64,000 bases of DNA from Promethearchaeota archaeon (lineage in GTDB: Archaea > Asgardarchaeota > Lokiarchaeia > Sigyniarchaeales > SOKP01), in contig JAFGOA010000071.1 of NCBI GenBank assembly GCA_016926735.1, forward strand, positions 1-64,000, written 5' to 3'. Of this stretch, positions 1 through 7,766 are shown in pieces. The notes beneath the pieces were generated by a model. The model saw only the letters and a program-made list of their open reading frames with translations, was not told the origin of the DNA and made no database searches. How positions within the stretch are numbered: position 1 is the first letter of the stretch; each line of letters opens with the position of its first letter. The translations under genes and the position numbers were made by a program.

Positions 1-41
1 AAATTTTTAAAAAAAAAAAAAAAAGGATTTAAATGTAGATA

Positions 42-1202
42 TTACATCCATAATAATCCATAATCATCACTAACTAATCCTAAACCAAATTTAACATAGT
101 GTTTATCCATTGCTATATATGCTAAAGTTGCGGGATCTAAGGGATTGTAAGGATTTGGAGGTCGATTTATAGTGGCATCAGTACCATCATTATATTGCAA
201 AATATTAAGTATTTCATTAGTTGATAATCTTCCATTGTCATTGTATTCAACCATTGCTAATTCTTCAGCTTTTAATTGTCGATTGTATGAATATGTTGGA
301 TCAATTAAGAAAAGTGAGAAGTCTGGTCTAACAAAAGTGTTAGTTCTAACTTCGACAGTCTCAATATCTTCAATGTCTACATGTTCTACTAAATATGGAT
401 TTGGAGGTAGTGATTGAATTGCAGCACCATTACTTCTTCTATCAGAAATAATAAAATTATAACTTCCTGTAAAGCTTGATAATAATATGTTTTCAAATTC
501 TGCAGCATTCTTTGCAGTTTCAAATCCTATCATTGATTTTATAGACAAAGGAGTGCTTAATTCTCCAGGAATAATAGTTTGTACAAGATTTACAACTGCC
601 ATAACATCTTTACTATTTTTTCCCATGGGATATGTGCAGGCACCTTGCCAAAGTGAAAAGACAGTAATTGGTTTTCGATCTAATAAAGTGTATTTTACAA
701 AGGCGAGTGTTGTGCCCATAATTGCTCCTAAATCAAAGGTTTGTCCAAGAGTGGTTTTTGATCCCATAGCAGTGCATGCAGCAATTTGAGGCATTAATGC
801 TTGAATTTGCATAGGAATAAGGAAGCCATAATATACATCAATCCAGGTAACTTGAAACATTATGTCATAATATGTAAGTCCAGTTGCATCAGAGATTCCT
901 TGAATAAAAGATTTATATTCTTGAGGGATAGATAAGTCATAGATTGTCATCAGATATGTTATTTGAGCAATATCAATACCATTCATTTGAGCAAATCCTT
1001 TAAGAACAGCATCCATAGTAAAAATTTGAACTGCTAATTGTTGACCCATTTGCAGACCTAATTGATAGTGGTTGGTAGCGATAACTCTTAAATATTGTTG
1101 AGAGCCACTTTGTACCCACCATGATACGCCAAATTCTGGTTTATTATGTGATGATTTTATGTCATTTCCTCGACTATTGTCGGGACATGCATTCACAGGC
1201 AA
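42..1202 (-). CDS. C45-like Ntn-hydrolase, probable exported lipoprotein
   Basis: The protein resembles the acyl-CoA:6-aminopenicillanate acyltransferase (C45) branch of N-terminal-nucleophile hydrolases, which cleave amide bonds after self-processing at a cysteine. A CTAMG stretch at about residue 143, followed by LGQTFDLG, matches the family's nucleophile region; Cys143 would become the new N-terminus. The listed start is TTG at 1202, but the same frame stays open upstream. Codons 1203-1268 encode a basic start, a hydrophobic run and LPVNAC, which looks like a signal peptide with a lipobox. No ATG, GTG or TTG lies there; an ATA at 1266-1268 has a GGTG seven bases upstream. I infer a secreted, lipid-anchored enzyme. 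The substrate is unknown, and the family call rests on motif resemblance only. Confidence 0.6.
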   Translation of the reverse strand: MPVNACPDNSRGNDIKSSHNKPEFGVSWWVQSGSQQYLRVIATNHYQLGLQMGQQLAVQIFTMDAVLKGFAQMNGIDIAQITYLMTIYDLSIPQEYKSFIQGISDATGLTYYDIMFQVTWIDVYYGFLIPMQIQALMPQIAACTAMGSKTTLGQTFDLGAIMGTTLAFVKYTLLDRKPITVFSLWQGACTYPMGKNSKDVMAVVNLVQTIIPGELSTPLSIKSMIGFETAKNAAEFENILLSSFTGSYNFIISDRRSNGAAIQSLPPNPYLVEHVDIEDIETVEVRTNTFVRPDFSLFLIDPTYSYNRQLKAEELAMVEYNDNGRLSTNEILNILQYNDGTDATINRPPNPYNPLDPATLAYIAMDKHYVKFGLGLVSDDYGLLWM

Positions 1203-1319
1203 AACTAGGACGTTTATAAAAATTACCGCGAAAATAAATCCACTTAAATAAATTTTATATTTTTTTATATCCGAACACCTAATTTTTGATTTATACCTAT
1301 ATAAAAAAATGAAGAATTC

Positions 1320-1374
1320 GCATATAAAAATATATGCTTTCTTCGTATATGTATTATTTTGTCGTAAGACAAAA
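1320..1374. repeat. Two adjacent perfect hairpins
   Basis: Two short perfect stems lie in the roughly 530-base gene-free stretch between the C45-like gene and sepF. GCATATA/TATATGC (1320-1337) has a four-base A loop. TTTTGTC/GACAAAA (1357-1374) has a GTAA loop, which is GNRA-type. A third, weaker pair is TAGGTCT/AGACCTA (1430-1436 and 1465-1471). They could be folded leader RNA for the leftward gene or operator sites. I see no gene in 1269-1797. Confidence 0.4.
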
Positions 1375-1797
1375 AGGAAAAAATTGAGAATGATTATTTT
1401 GAAATTATAGCTAAACTCAAAATATAAAATAGGTCTTAGGTGATATAAATTTTAAATTTCTTTTAGACCTACCTAAATGATTAATAACTGTGTGTAATAT
1501 AATAAAAGAATACTTCTATTAGAAACTTATAATAGTATATAAATAGTTTAAGACTGAGAATATGATTTTATCACAAACTATTGTATTTTTGTTGTATATT
1601 AAACTAATAAAATATTTGAAAGGAAAAGAAAATGATTATATAAATCTTATAAAATAAAGATTTACCCAAAAAGAATGTCTTATATAAAAGGATTGAAGAG
1701 GATAATATGTGGATATAATACTATTCTATATTGAAAGTCTTCTATTTTTTTTATAGAATTTATTAAATTTCTAGATTTAAGGTTAAAAGGTGTCAAA

Positions 1798-2157
1798 ATG
1801 GGCAAAATTTTTGGAAAAAAGGAGGATTATATATTATATGGTTCTGCTAAAGATACATTAGGATTTACTAAAGATATTGCAAAGGTTAATCCCTTATTTC
1901 ATGATTTTTTGATAAAAATTTATGATTTTTATTCAACAAAACAATTGGATGATATCAAAAAGCAACTTATGAATCGGAAAATCCTTATAATTGATGCCAA
2001 AAAAATTTTAGAAAATAAAAATCTTAATATTTTAGAATTAAAACGGGCAATTGATGAATTAAAGATTTTTTTAAGGGAAGTTGGAGGTTCATTAGGAAGA
2101 ATAGGAGATCAATATCTTATTCTTACGCCAAATTCATATGTTAGAATATCTAATTAA
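1798..2157 (+). CDS. sepF: SepF-type cell division protein
   Basis: SepF is the membrane tether for FtsZ in many archaea and Gram-positive bacteria. This 119-residue protein ends in the compact SepF alpha/beta fold: ILIIDAKKIL, then a helix, then GGSLGRIGDQYLILTP, which is the conserved G-x-I-G-x-x-x-Y-L-I-x-P type ending. The first 60 residues replace the usual membrane-targeting helix and linker and are rather polar, so direct membrane binding is not obvious. GGTG at 1789-1792, five bases before the ATG, fits the archaeal Shine-Dalgarno core. It stands alone between two long intergenic stretches, and no FtsZ gene is nearby. The family call is solid; division function is inferred. Confidence 0.85.
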   Translation: MGKIFGKKEDYILYGSAKDTLGFTKDIAKVNPLFHDFLIKIYDFYSTKQLDDIKKQLMNRKILIIDAKKILENKNLNILELKRAIDELKIFLREVGGSLGRIGDQYLILTPNSYVRISN

Positions 2158-2435
2158 TAATTTTTATTCAATTTTCAATAAATTATCTTAAGATATATGC
2201 AAAACGATTATTTTCTTTAATTTATATTATTTCAATTTTAAATTAAAGGAATTCTTTCTGAAAATATCTTATTTTAAAGAGATTTATTAAACATAGCTTT
2301 ATCTTCTTTATCTACTTTTTTTTGTGACTTTAGATCGTAATATGATCATTTTGAAAAAGAATATATACGAAAATTAAAGCTAATTTATTGAATTTAAAAT
2401 ATTAATCCCATTATCATAAAGAGTTATTGCATATT

Positions 2436-2888
2436 ATGAAAATACACGAAGTTGGAATAATAATTGGAGGAATTCCAATAGTATATCAAAATTATGATGA
2501 TGTTTTTAATGACAATAATAATTCAGATATGATTTGTAAAAGTGCTCTTATGTCAAGCATTTTAAATTTTGCTGAAACACTAATATCTCCAATGGAATCA
2601 TTTGAAAGTAATAAATATAATGTTTCATTCAAAAAAAAAAAAATAAATTCAAATAATTCTAAAGATTTAGATCTCTTTGCTTATCTTGTCTCAGATAAAG
2701 AAAAAAAAAGCGAAAAACTAAAAAAACATATCAATTTAGCATTAGATAAAATTTTAAATGAATTTAAATCTAAATATAATGGAGATGACTATACTGAAAT
2801 TACCCATTATGATACGTTTAAGAATGTAATTGATGAAATACTTGGAAAAAAAGATTCTGTTGAAGAGAAATTTGAATCAATTTTTTAA
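2436..2888 (+). CDS. Longin/roadblock-like small protein
   Basis: This protein of about 150 residues opens with a beta hairpin (VGIIIGGIPIVYQNY), has a helix with SALMSSILNFAETLI, and then further strands and a long basic helix. That order is what longin-like domains show in GTPase-associated proteins. Its last residues (EEKFESIF) match the end of the longin-like protein at 40651-41112 (EDRFRSIF), and the preceding IDEILG matches IDNILG there, so the two look like distant paralogues. An upstream TTG at 2427 is possible; ATG at 2436 is preferred. It is probably a cytosolic partner of a small GTPase, but no GTPase gene is adjacent. The domain call is by eye. Confidence 0.5.
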   Translation: MKIHEVGIIIGGIPIVYQNYDDVFNDNNNSDMICKSALMSSILNFAETLISPMESFESNKYNVSFKKKKINSNNSKDLDLFAYLVSDKEKKSEKLKKHINLALDKILNEFKSKYNGDDYTEITHYDTFKNVIDEILGKKDSVEEKFESIF

Positions 2889-3090
2889 TCTTAAAAATTA
2901 AGATCTAATCCTCTATATTATCTATTTATTTAATAATCTAAGATATTATGAATAAAGGAATAAGTCATGTGATCGTGAGTATTAATGAGTAGTGTAATTG
3001 TAAGAGAAATTATTAACGTTATTTATAGTTGAGATGTTTTATTCTTAGATATTTAACTCCTATGATGTTATTTTCGATACTTGTTTTTTT

Positions 3091-3166
3091 ATCTCCCTCC
3101 TTATTTTATAAGATATGAATTACTTTTATTTAAAGCGAATTCGATATTTAAAATAAGGAGGGAGAT
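3091..3166. repeat. Long inverted repeat, 18-bp arms
   Basis: Bases 3091-3108 and 3149-3166 are perfect reverse complements (an ATCTCCCTCC-type arm and its mirror GGAGGGAGAT), separated by 40 bases that pair partly themselves (ATATGAATT with AATTCGATAT). The whole would fold into a hairpin of about 76 bases. It sits in the middle of a 510-base gene-free stretch (2889-3398) before the LSm gene. It may be a non-coding RNA, a MITE-like relic or a transcription end. The right arm resembles a strong Shine-Dalgarno and is followed by an ATG, but that frame has only 13 codons. I see nothing else in the stretch. Confidence 0.7.
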
Positions 3167-3398
3167 GATTTTTTTGATCTTTATAAAAAATTATAGGTGT
3201 TTATAAAATTTCAGTGAAGAGTTGAAATAATACCTTTAAATGACTCGTTTTTAATTAATACTAAATTTTTTTGGAAAAAAAAAGATTATTACAGATATTA
3301 ATAAGCACAAAATCCTAAAATATTTAAATTTTACAACAATATTCCTATATAAAATGCATATTTTTTTTATGCTTTTTTAGAATTTCTCAAGAATTTTT

Positions 3399-3716
3399 AT
3401 GACAGTTTCAAGGACATTGAGTAAAGCAATCTTAAAAGAAGAAGTAAGAATTAAATTAAAGATTTGGAATACTTTTCTTACTGGAAAATTGGCTAAATTT
3501 GATAATTTTATGAATTTAATCGTAGAAGACGCTAAGGAAATATATTTTGGAAGAGGAGGAAAAAGAAGTAAAGATCTTGGAACTGTAATGATTCGAGGAG
3601 CTTCTATTATTTTCATAGGGCAAGATCGTGAAAAATTGATTTTTGCTGCTGGTGAAACTGATGATGAGGAATTACATGATAAGTTAATGTATAGGGAAGA
3701 ACCCGAAGATATTTAA
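3399..3716 (+). CDS. Sm-like RNA-binding protein (LSm)
   Basis: Archaeal Sm proteins form rings that bind U-rich RNA in RNA processing and decay. The Sm1 motif is visible in KIWNTFLTGKLAKFDNFMNL with the D-x-x-M-N-L signature, followed by VEDAKEIYFG, and Sm2 in LGTVMIRGASIIFIG, where the RG pair sits at the expected place. It is 105 residues, with an acidic tail (REEPEDI). It is directly followed by the gene for ribosomal protein L37e with a 19-base gap. LSm-L37e is a conserved archaeal gene pair, which strengthens both calls and suggests co-transcription. Confidence 0.92.
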   Translation: MTVSRTLSKAILKEEVRIKLKIWNTFLTGKLAKFDNFMNLIVEDAKEIYFGRGGKRSKDLGTVMIRGASIIFIGQDREKLIFAAGETDDEELHDKLMYREEPEDI

Positions 3717-3735
3717 CTAAAAGAGGAGAGGAAAA

Positions 3736-3936
3736 ATGGGAAAAGGTACAGCAAGTAAGGGAAAAAAAAATAAAGCATCATCTCATAAAGTTTGCCGAAG
3801 ATGCGGGAACCATTCATACCATAGAAGAAAAAGATTTTGTGCTTATTGTGGTTTTGGTAAAACTGCTAAATTAAGACAACCAGGTTGGAGAAATCGAGTA
3901 AGGGCTTTTAATGGTACAAAAGCTTTTGCTAAATAA
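3736..3936 (+). CDS. rpl37e: Large-subunit ribosomal protein L37e
   Basis: This is a 66-residue, very basic zinc protein of the large ribosomal subunit. The zinc site is C-R-R-C-G at residues 19-23 and C-A-Y-C-G at 34-38, with HSYHRRKRF between, exactly as in L37e. The start MGKGTASKGKKNK is typical of the family. A GAGGAGAGG Shine-Dalgarno-like tract precedes the ATG. It lies 19 bases downstream of the LSm gene and is probably in the same transcript. Confidence 0.97.
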   Translation: MGKGTASKGKKNKASSHKVCRRCGNHSYHRRKRFCAYCGFGKTAKLRQPGWRNRVRAFNGTKAFAK

Positions 3937-4070
3937 TGCTTCTTTTCATAATAAATACTCTTTGAGTATTAATAATTCTGATTATACATCCTAAAATTAA
4001 TATGATATTTTATTATACTTTATTCATTTCAATTGTATATTAGAGCATTTAATTTAGATTGATAATAATT

Positions 4071-4436
4071 ATGATAAGTAAATTACATGAAAAATTGAGA
4101 TCCATTGAACTTGTAGAAGGTGTTATAGGTACTGCTATTATAGAACGTAATGGTCTTTTAATAACATCTCGGTTACCAAGGGATATAGATGAAAGAAAAT
4201 GTGGAGCAATGGCAGCTACAATGTATAATGCGTTAGAAATGTCATTAGAATCACTAGGAAAAAAGAAAAATATTGATCATATTACCGTAGAACTCGGAGA
4301 TTATCAAATTATTATTATGGGAAGAAATGATAAATTTCTTCTTTTATCTTTATTTGAGTCAAATATTAATCTTGGAATAGCATTAATTGAAATAGAAGCA
4401 ATTATATCAAAATTAAAATTAATAATGGAAGATTGA
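4071..4436 (+). CDS. Roadblock/LC7 domain protein
   Basis: Roadblock/LC7 proteins are small dimeric partners of Ras-like GTPases and molecular motors, and are greatly expanded in Asgard archaea. This 121-residue protein is a single domain. It has helix 1 (LHEKLRSIELVEGVIGTAII), the hairpin ERNGLLITSRLP, a long helix with GAMAATMYNALEMSLESLG, the strand HITVELGDYQIIIMGR, LLLSLFE, then a closing helix. The ATG at 4071 is preferred over the TTG at 4059. Only five bases separate it from the E1-like gene downstream, so the two are almost certainly co-transcribed. That pairing is unusual. The partner GTPase is not identified. Confidence 0.85.
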   Translation: MISKLHEKLRSIELVEGVIGTAIIERNGLLITSRLPRDIDERKCGAMAATMYNALEMSLESLGKKKNIDHITVELGDYQIIIMGRNDKFLLLSLFESNINLGIALIEIEAIISKLKLIMED

Positions 4437-4441
4437 ATTAA

Positions 4442-5176
4442 ATGCTATCAGTTAAAGAAAAAGAAAGATATTCAAGACAAATAATATCAGAATATATTGG
4501 TGAAGAGGGACAGAAAAAGATCTCAAAGACGAAAGTCCTTCAAATAGGTGTTGGAGGTCTTGGATCTCCATGTGCACTATATTTGGTTGCTGCTGGAATA
4601 GGAGAACTCACTATTCTTGATAATGATATTGTTTCACTTTCAAACTTGCAAAGACAAATCCTCTATTGTGAAGATGATATAGGAATTAATAAAACAGAAA
4701 TAACAAAAAAGAGATTATCCAAATTAAATTCTAATGTGAACATTATTACAAATAAAGAATATGTGGATAATGATTCTATAAAAAAATACCTCAATAATAA
4801 GGATTTTATTATAGATTGTAGTGATAATATGAAGACTAAATTCTTAACGAATAAGGTTGCTGTAGAAAATAATATAAAGGCAGTTATAGCAGGCATAAAG
4901 GATTTTTATGGCCAAATAATTACAATAAATCCTCAAAAAAGTGCTTGTTATCAGTGTATTTTCAATGAACCAAAAGAAGATATAAAACTTGATTCTCCAT
5001 TACCTGTAATAGGAGTCACTCCAGGCATTTTAGGAACATTAGAAGCTTTAGAAGTAATTAAGACAGTACTAGGTCAACCAAATCTGGAGAATCATTTACT
5101 TATGGTTAATCTGTTAAATATGACTTTTAATAAGATAAAGGTAGTAAAGGACAAAAATTGTATTTGTACGAAATAG
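4442..5176 (+). CDS. ThiF/MoeB/E1-like adenylyltransferase
   Basis: Proteins of this family use ATP to adenylate the C-terminal glycine of a ubiquitin-fold protein (MoaD, ThiS, SAMP or ubiquitin). The nucleotide-binding GVGGLGSP is at residues 36-43, the arginine of NLQRQ at 71, and the acidic DCSDNM near 125. A zinc pair CYQC (169-172) is matched by CIC (240-242), one residue tighter than the usual CxxC. Where ThiF and many MoeB-like proteins have a cysteine before the GVxG stretch, this protein has Asp184 (LDSPLPVIGV), so no obvious thioester cysteine is present. At 244 residues it lacks the extra domains of eukaryotic E1. It follows the roadblock gene by five bases. It may serve molybdopterin or thiamin sulfur transfer or the ubiquitin-like protein at 9577. 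Confidence 0.85.
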   Translation: MLSVKEKERYSRQIISEYIGEEGQKKISKTKVLQIGVGGLGSPCALYLVAAGIGELTILDNDIVSLSNLQRQILYCEDDIGINKTEITKKRLSKLNSNVNIITNKEYVDNDSIKKYLNNKDFIIDCSDNMKTKFLTNKVAVENNIKAVIAGIKDFYGQIITINPQKSACYQCIFNEPKEDIKLDSPLPVIGVTPGILGTLEALEVIKTVLGQPNLENHLLMVNLLNMTFNKIKVVKDKNCICTK

Positions 5177-5317
5177 GTATTTAAAATAAAATTATATAAG
5201 AATAATTATAATTCTTTTGAATAATTTTTTAAATAAACCCATTTTGCATATTATTCAAATGAACGTCAGATAAAATTATGAATTTAAGTATAAACTATGA
5301 CAAATTATAGAGTTTTA

Positions 5318-5728
5318 TTATTCAAAGAATTTGTTATCTTCTAAAGTAATGATTATTATAAGTATTATAACGATAATTACTCCTCCTAATGAATTTGAAT
5401 ATAGAAATAACATAAATGCAAAAAAAGCTATTATTGCTGAACATATTAAACAAATAGAACTTATTCTTTTTAGTTCTTTATTTAAATCTATCATATGGTC
5501 TTTTTTAAAAACGTAATTTAATATCACTAAAACAATAATAATGGAAGAAAATAGTATATAAAAAATCTGAAAAGGAATTGCTAAATTAAATAAACTAATT
5601 TTATGATCTTCATCTATAGTTACCTCTATTATTGCTGTAATTAATAAGGATAATATTAATAGATATATTAATAACATTAGAATTAAACTTGTTCTAATTT
5701 TCTTTTGTTTTTCTTTAAAATCATTCAT
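5318..5728 (-). CDS. Four-helix membrane protein, unknown
   Basis: This 136-residue protein has four strongly hydrophobic segments of about 20 residues (near residues 13-34, 47-69, 90-110 and 112-132) with short polar loops, the longest being the acidic EVTIDEDHKIS loop after helix 1. The N-terminus (MNDFKEKQKKIRTS) is basic, suggesting a cytoplasmic start. I do not recognise the family. It ends convergently with the E1-like gene and lies 60 bases downstream of the carbonic-anhydrase-type gene on the same strand, so a shared transcript is possible. No motif suggests transport. Confidence 0.6.
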   Translation of the reverse strand: MNDFKEKQKKIRTSLILMLLIYLLILSLLITAIIEVTIDEDHKISLFNLAIPFQIFYILFSSIIIVLVILNYVFKKDHMIDLNKELKRISSICLICSAIIAFFAFMLFLYSNSLGGVIIVIILIIIITLEDNKFFE

Positions 5729-5787
5729 TTTCCATTATTCAAATTTTAGATTATATTTTAGTTTTAAAATGAGATTTAGTTATCAAG

Positions 5788-6333
5788 TTAATATATTGTA
5801 TATTTTTTATTTTTCAGATATTTTTTAAACTCTAAACTATTTTGCACATAAGCTTCAGAAGCTTTTTCTCCAATCAATGGACCCTCTTTAGGAAACTCTT
5901 TTTTTAATTCTGCGGGTATCCCTACAGCTAACATCCTTGAAGGAATTTCTTTATTCACTAAAACAGCTCCAGCACCTAGCATTGCCCCATCACCCATTTT
6001 AGAATTATGTAATACATTTGATGCTATACCAACTAAACACCCTTTTCCAATAATACATGGCCCATGAATCATTGCTTTATGACCTATAATACAATCGGGG
6101 CCAATTATAACTTTTTTTCCAAGTTCAGAATGGATCACTACATTTTCTTGAATACTCGTATTGCTTCCAATTTCAATACTACCCCAATCACCTCTAATAA
6201 CAACTCCAAACCAAATATTGACACCTTTCTCAATTGTAACATCACCAATTATCACTGCATTAGGAGCAATAAAAGTATTAGGATCAATCTTGGGCGATTT
6301 ACCTGTTCTTGGTGAAGGTATGATCAAACTCAT
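5788..6333 (-). CDS. Gamma-class carbonic anhydrase-like hexapeptide protein
   Basis: This protein of about 181 residues is built of hexapeptide repeats forming a left-handed beta helix (FIAPNAVIIGDVTIEKGVNI and onward) and closes with a C-terminal helix. Family members are trimeric zinc enzymes that hydrate CO2, or uncharacterised relatives. The three zinc histidines are present from the ATG at 6333: His68 in VVIHSE, His85 in IIGHKA and His90 in MIHG. The 17 and 5 spacing matches CamH-type proteins. A TTG at 6387 would add 18 basic residues; the ATG start fits the family better. Carbonic anhydrase activity is inferred from the ligands, not shown. Confidence 0.85.
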   Translation of the reverse strand: MSLIIPSPRTGKSPKIDPNTFIAPNAVIIGDVTIEKGVNIWFGVVIRGDWGSIEIGSNTSIQENVVIHSELGKKVIIGPDCIIGHKAMIHGPCIIGKGCLVGIASNVLHNSKMGDGAMLGAGAVLVNKEIPSRMLAVGIPAELKKEFPKEGPLIGEKASEAYVQNSLEFKKYLKNKKYTIY

Positions 6334-6532
6334 TATTCTTATCAGTTGAAAAAATCTATTTTTTAATTTTTTGTATAAAATTTTCAAATATATAAATTCT
6401 TTTCCTTTATTGAATCCTAATTATTTATTTTAATTTTTTTAAATGGAAAATTTTTAATGAAAGGCAATCTTGGATAAAATTTTAATGATTGTCGTAATTA
6501 TAGCAAATAGATCTAGTTTTTTAAGAATAATC

Positions 6533-7750
6533 ATGGATAAATTAGAATATAATAATGAATTGGTAGAAAAATACTCTACTCTGTCAAGAAGAGTTAATGA
6601 AGAATATATAAATATTCATCCAATTCAAAGAGGAGGTCTATTAACACCTGAAGCATATAAAGCGTTAATTTCCTTTGGAGATGGATATAGTTTATGTGAT
6701 AATTGTTTGAAAGGAAGATTGGATAAAATAGAAAATCCTCCGGTAATTGATTTCTTAAACGATTGTGCAAAATATTTTAATATCGATAATATAATGCCTA
6801 CTGCTGCCGCAAGAGAATCTAAAAGGTTAGTTATAGAAGTACTTTCAAAAAGAGAACCTAAAAAACGAATTGTGATTGTTGATAGTTTATCCCATTATAC
6901 AACATATTTGGCAATTGAATCAAATAATTTAGAAGTAAGAGAAGTGCCTAATCAAGGATATCCTGAATTTAAGCTTGAACCTAAAGATTTTGAAAAGACT
7001 ATACAAGATGTCTTTAAAGAGAATGGAGAATATCCATTATTAGTCGTATTAACCCATGTAGATTACAAATATGGAAATTATAATGATCCAAAACCAATTG
7101 GAGAAATTTGTAAAAAATATGATATTCCATTTTTGCTGAATGCTGCTTATTCAGGAGGGGTTTTACCGATAGATTGCAATGATTTAAACATTGATTTTAT
7201 AGCATGTAGTAGTCATAAATCTATGGCCGCATCAGGACCTATTGGATTAGTGGGATTTAAGGAAAAATATAATAATGATATAATGGTACATTCAAAAATT
7301 CAAGGAAATCTTACATCAAAGTCATTTCCAAATAAAATTTGTACTTTAATGGGATGTCCTCCAGTATATGGTGCACCTTTGATCACGTTAATGGCAAGTT
7401 TTCCAACAATTGTAAGAAGAACTCAAAAAGACCAAGTAAAAGAAGAATCTGAAAAAGCAAATTATGTTTTAGATAAAATTAAAGAAATAGAGGGTATAGA
7501 TGTATTAGGAAAGCAACCAAAAGTTCATCCTCTTACAAATATTAAAACAAAATGTTTTGAAGAGATAGCTCAAACACATCCTAGAAAAGGATTTTTTTTA
7601 AGAGAAGAATTTAAAAATCGAGGTGTTATTGGTTTATTACCTGGTATTTCAAAAGAAATGAAATTTAGTACATATGGTCTTTCATGGAATCAAGTAAAGC
7701 ACTTTACAAATGCATTTTTAGAGATAGCAGAAAAATATCACCTTATTTAG
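6533..7750 (+). CDS. pscS: O-phospho-L-seryl-tRNA:Cys-tRNA synthase (SepCysS)
   Basis: SepCysS converts phosphoseryl-tRNA(Cys) to cysteinyl-tRNA(Cys) in the SepRS-dependent route known mainly from methanogens. The family start NIHPIQRGGLLTPEA is present, followed by GDGYSLCDNC and TAAARESKR. The PLP lysine lies in SSHKSMAASGP. Conserved cysteines of CDNC and the later CTLMGCPP fit the persulfide-relay cysteines. An upstream TTG at 6470 would add 21 residues not usual for the family, so ATG at 6533 is preferred. No SepRS (pylS-like class II synthetase) gene lies in this window. The gene ends 16 bases from the convergent regulator gene. Confidence 0.93.
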   Translation: MDKLEYNNELVEKYSTLSRRVNEEYINIHPIQRGGLLTPEAYKALISFGDGYSLCDNCLKGRLDKIENPPVIDFLNDCAKYFNIDNIMPTAAARESKRLVIEVLSKREPKKRIVIVDSLSHYTTYLAIESNNLEVREVPNQGYPEFKLEPKDFEKTIQDVFKENGEYPLLVVLTHVDYKYGNYNDPKPIGEICKKYDIPFLLNAAYSGGVLPIDCNDLNIDFIACSSHKSMAASGPIGLVGFKEKYNNDIMVHSKIQGNLTSKSFPNKICTLMGCPPVYGAPLITLMASFPTIVRRTQKDQVKEESEKANYVLDKIKEIEGIDVLGKQPKVHPLTNIKTKCFEEIAQTHPRKGFFLREEFKNRGVIGLLPGISKEMKFSTYGLSWNQVKHFTNAFLEIAEKYHLI

Positions 7751-7766
7751 AAAAAGAAAATAACTA

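Noticed and set aside
2948-2992. A frame beginning MNKGISHVIVSIN, like the start of archaeal pilins (KGISPVIA).
   Set aside because: It stops after 14 codons, no hydrophobic helix follows, and no continuation was found in the other frames.
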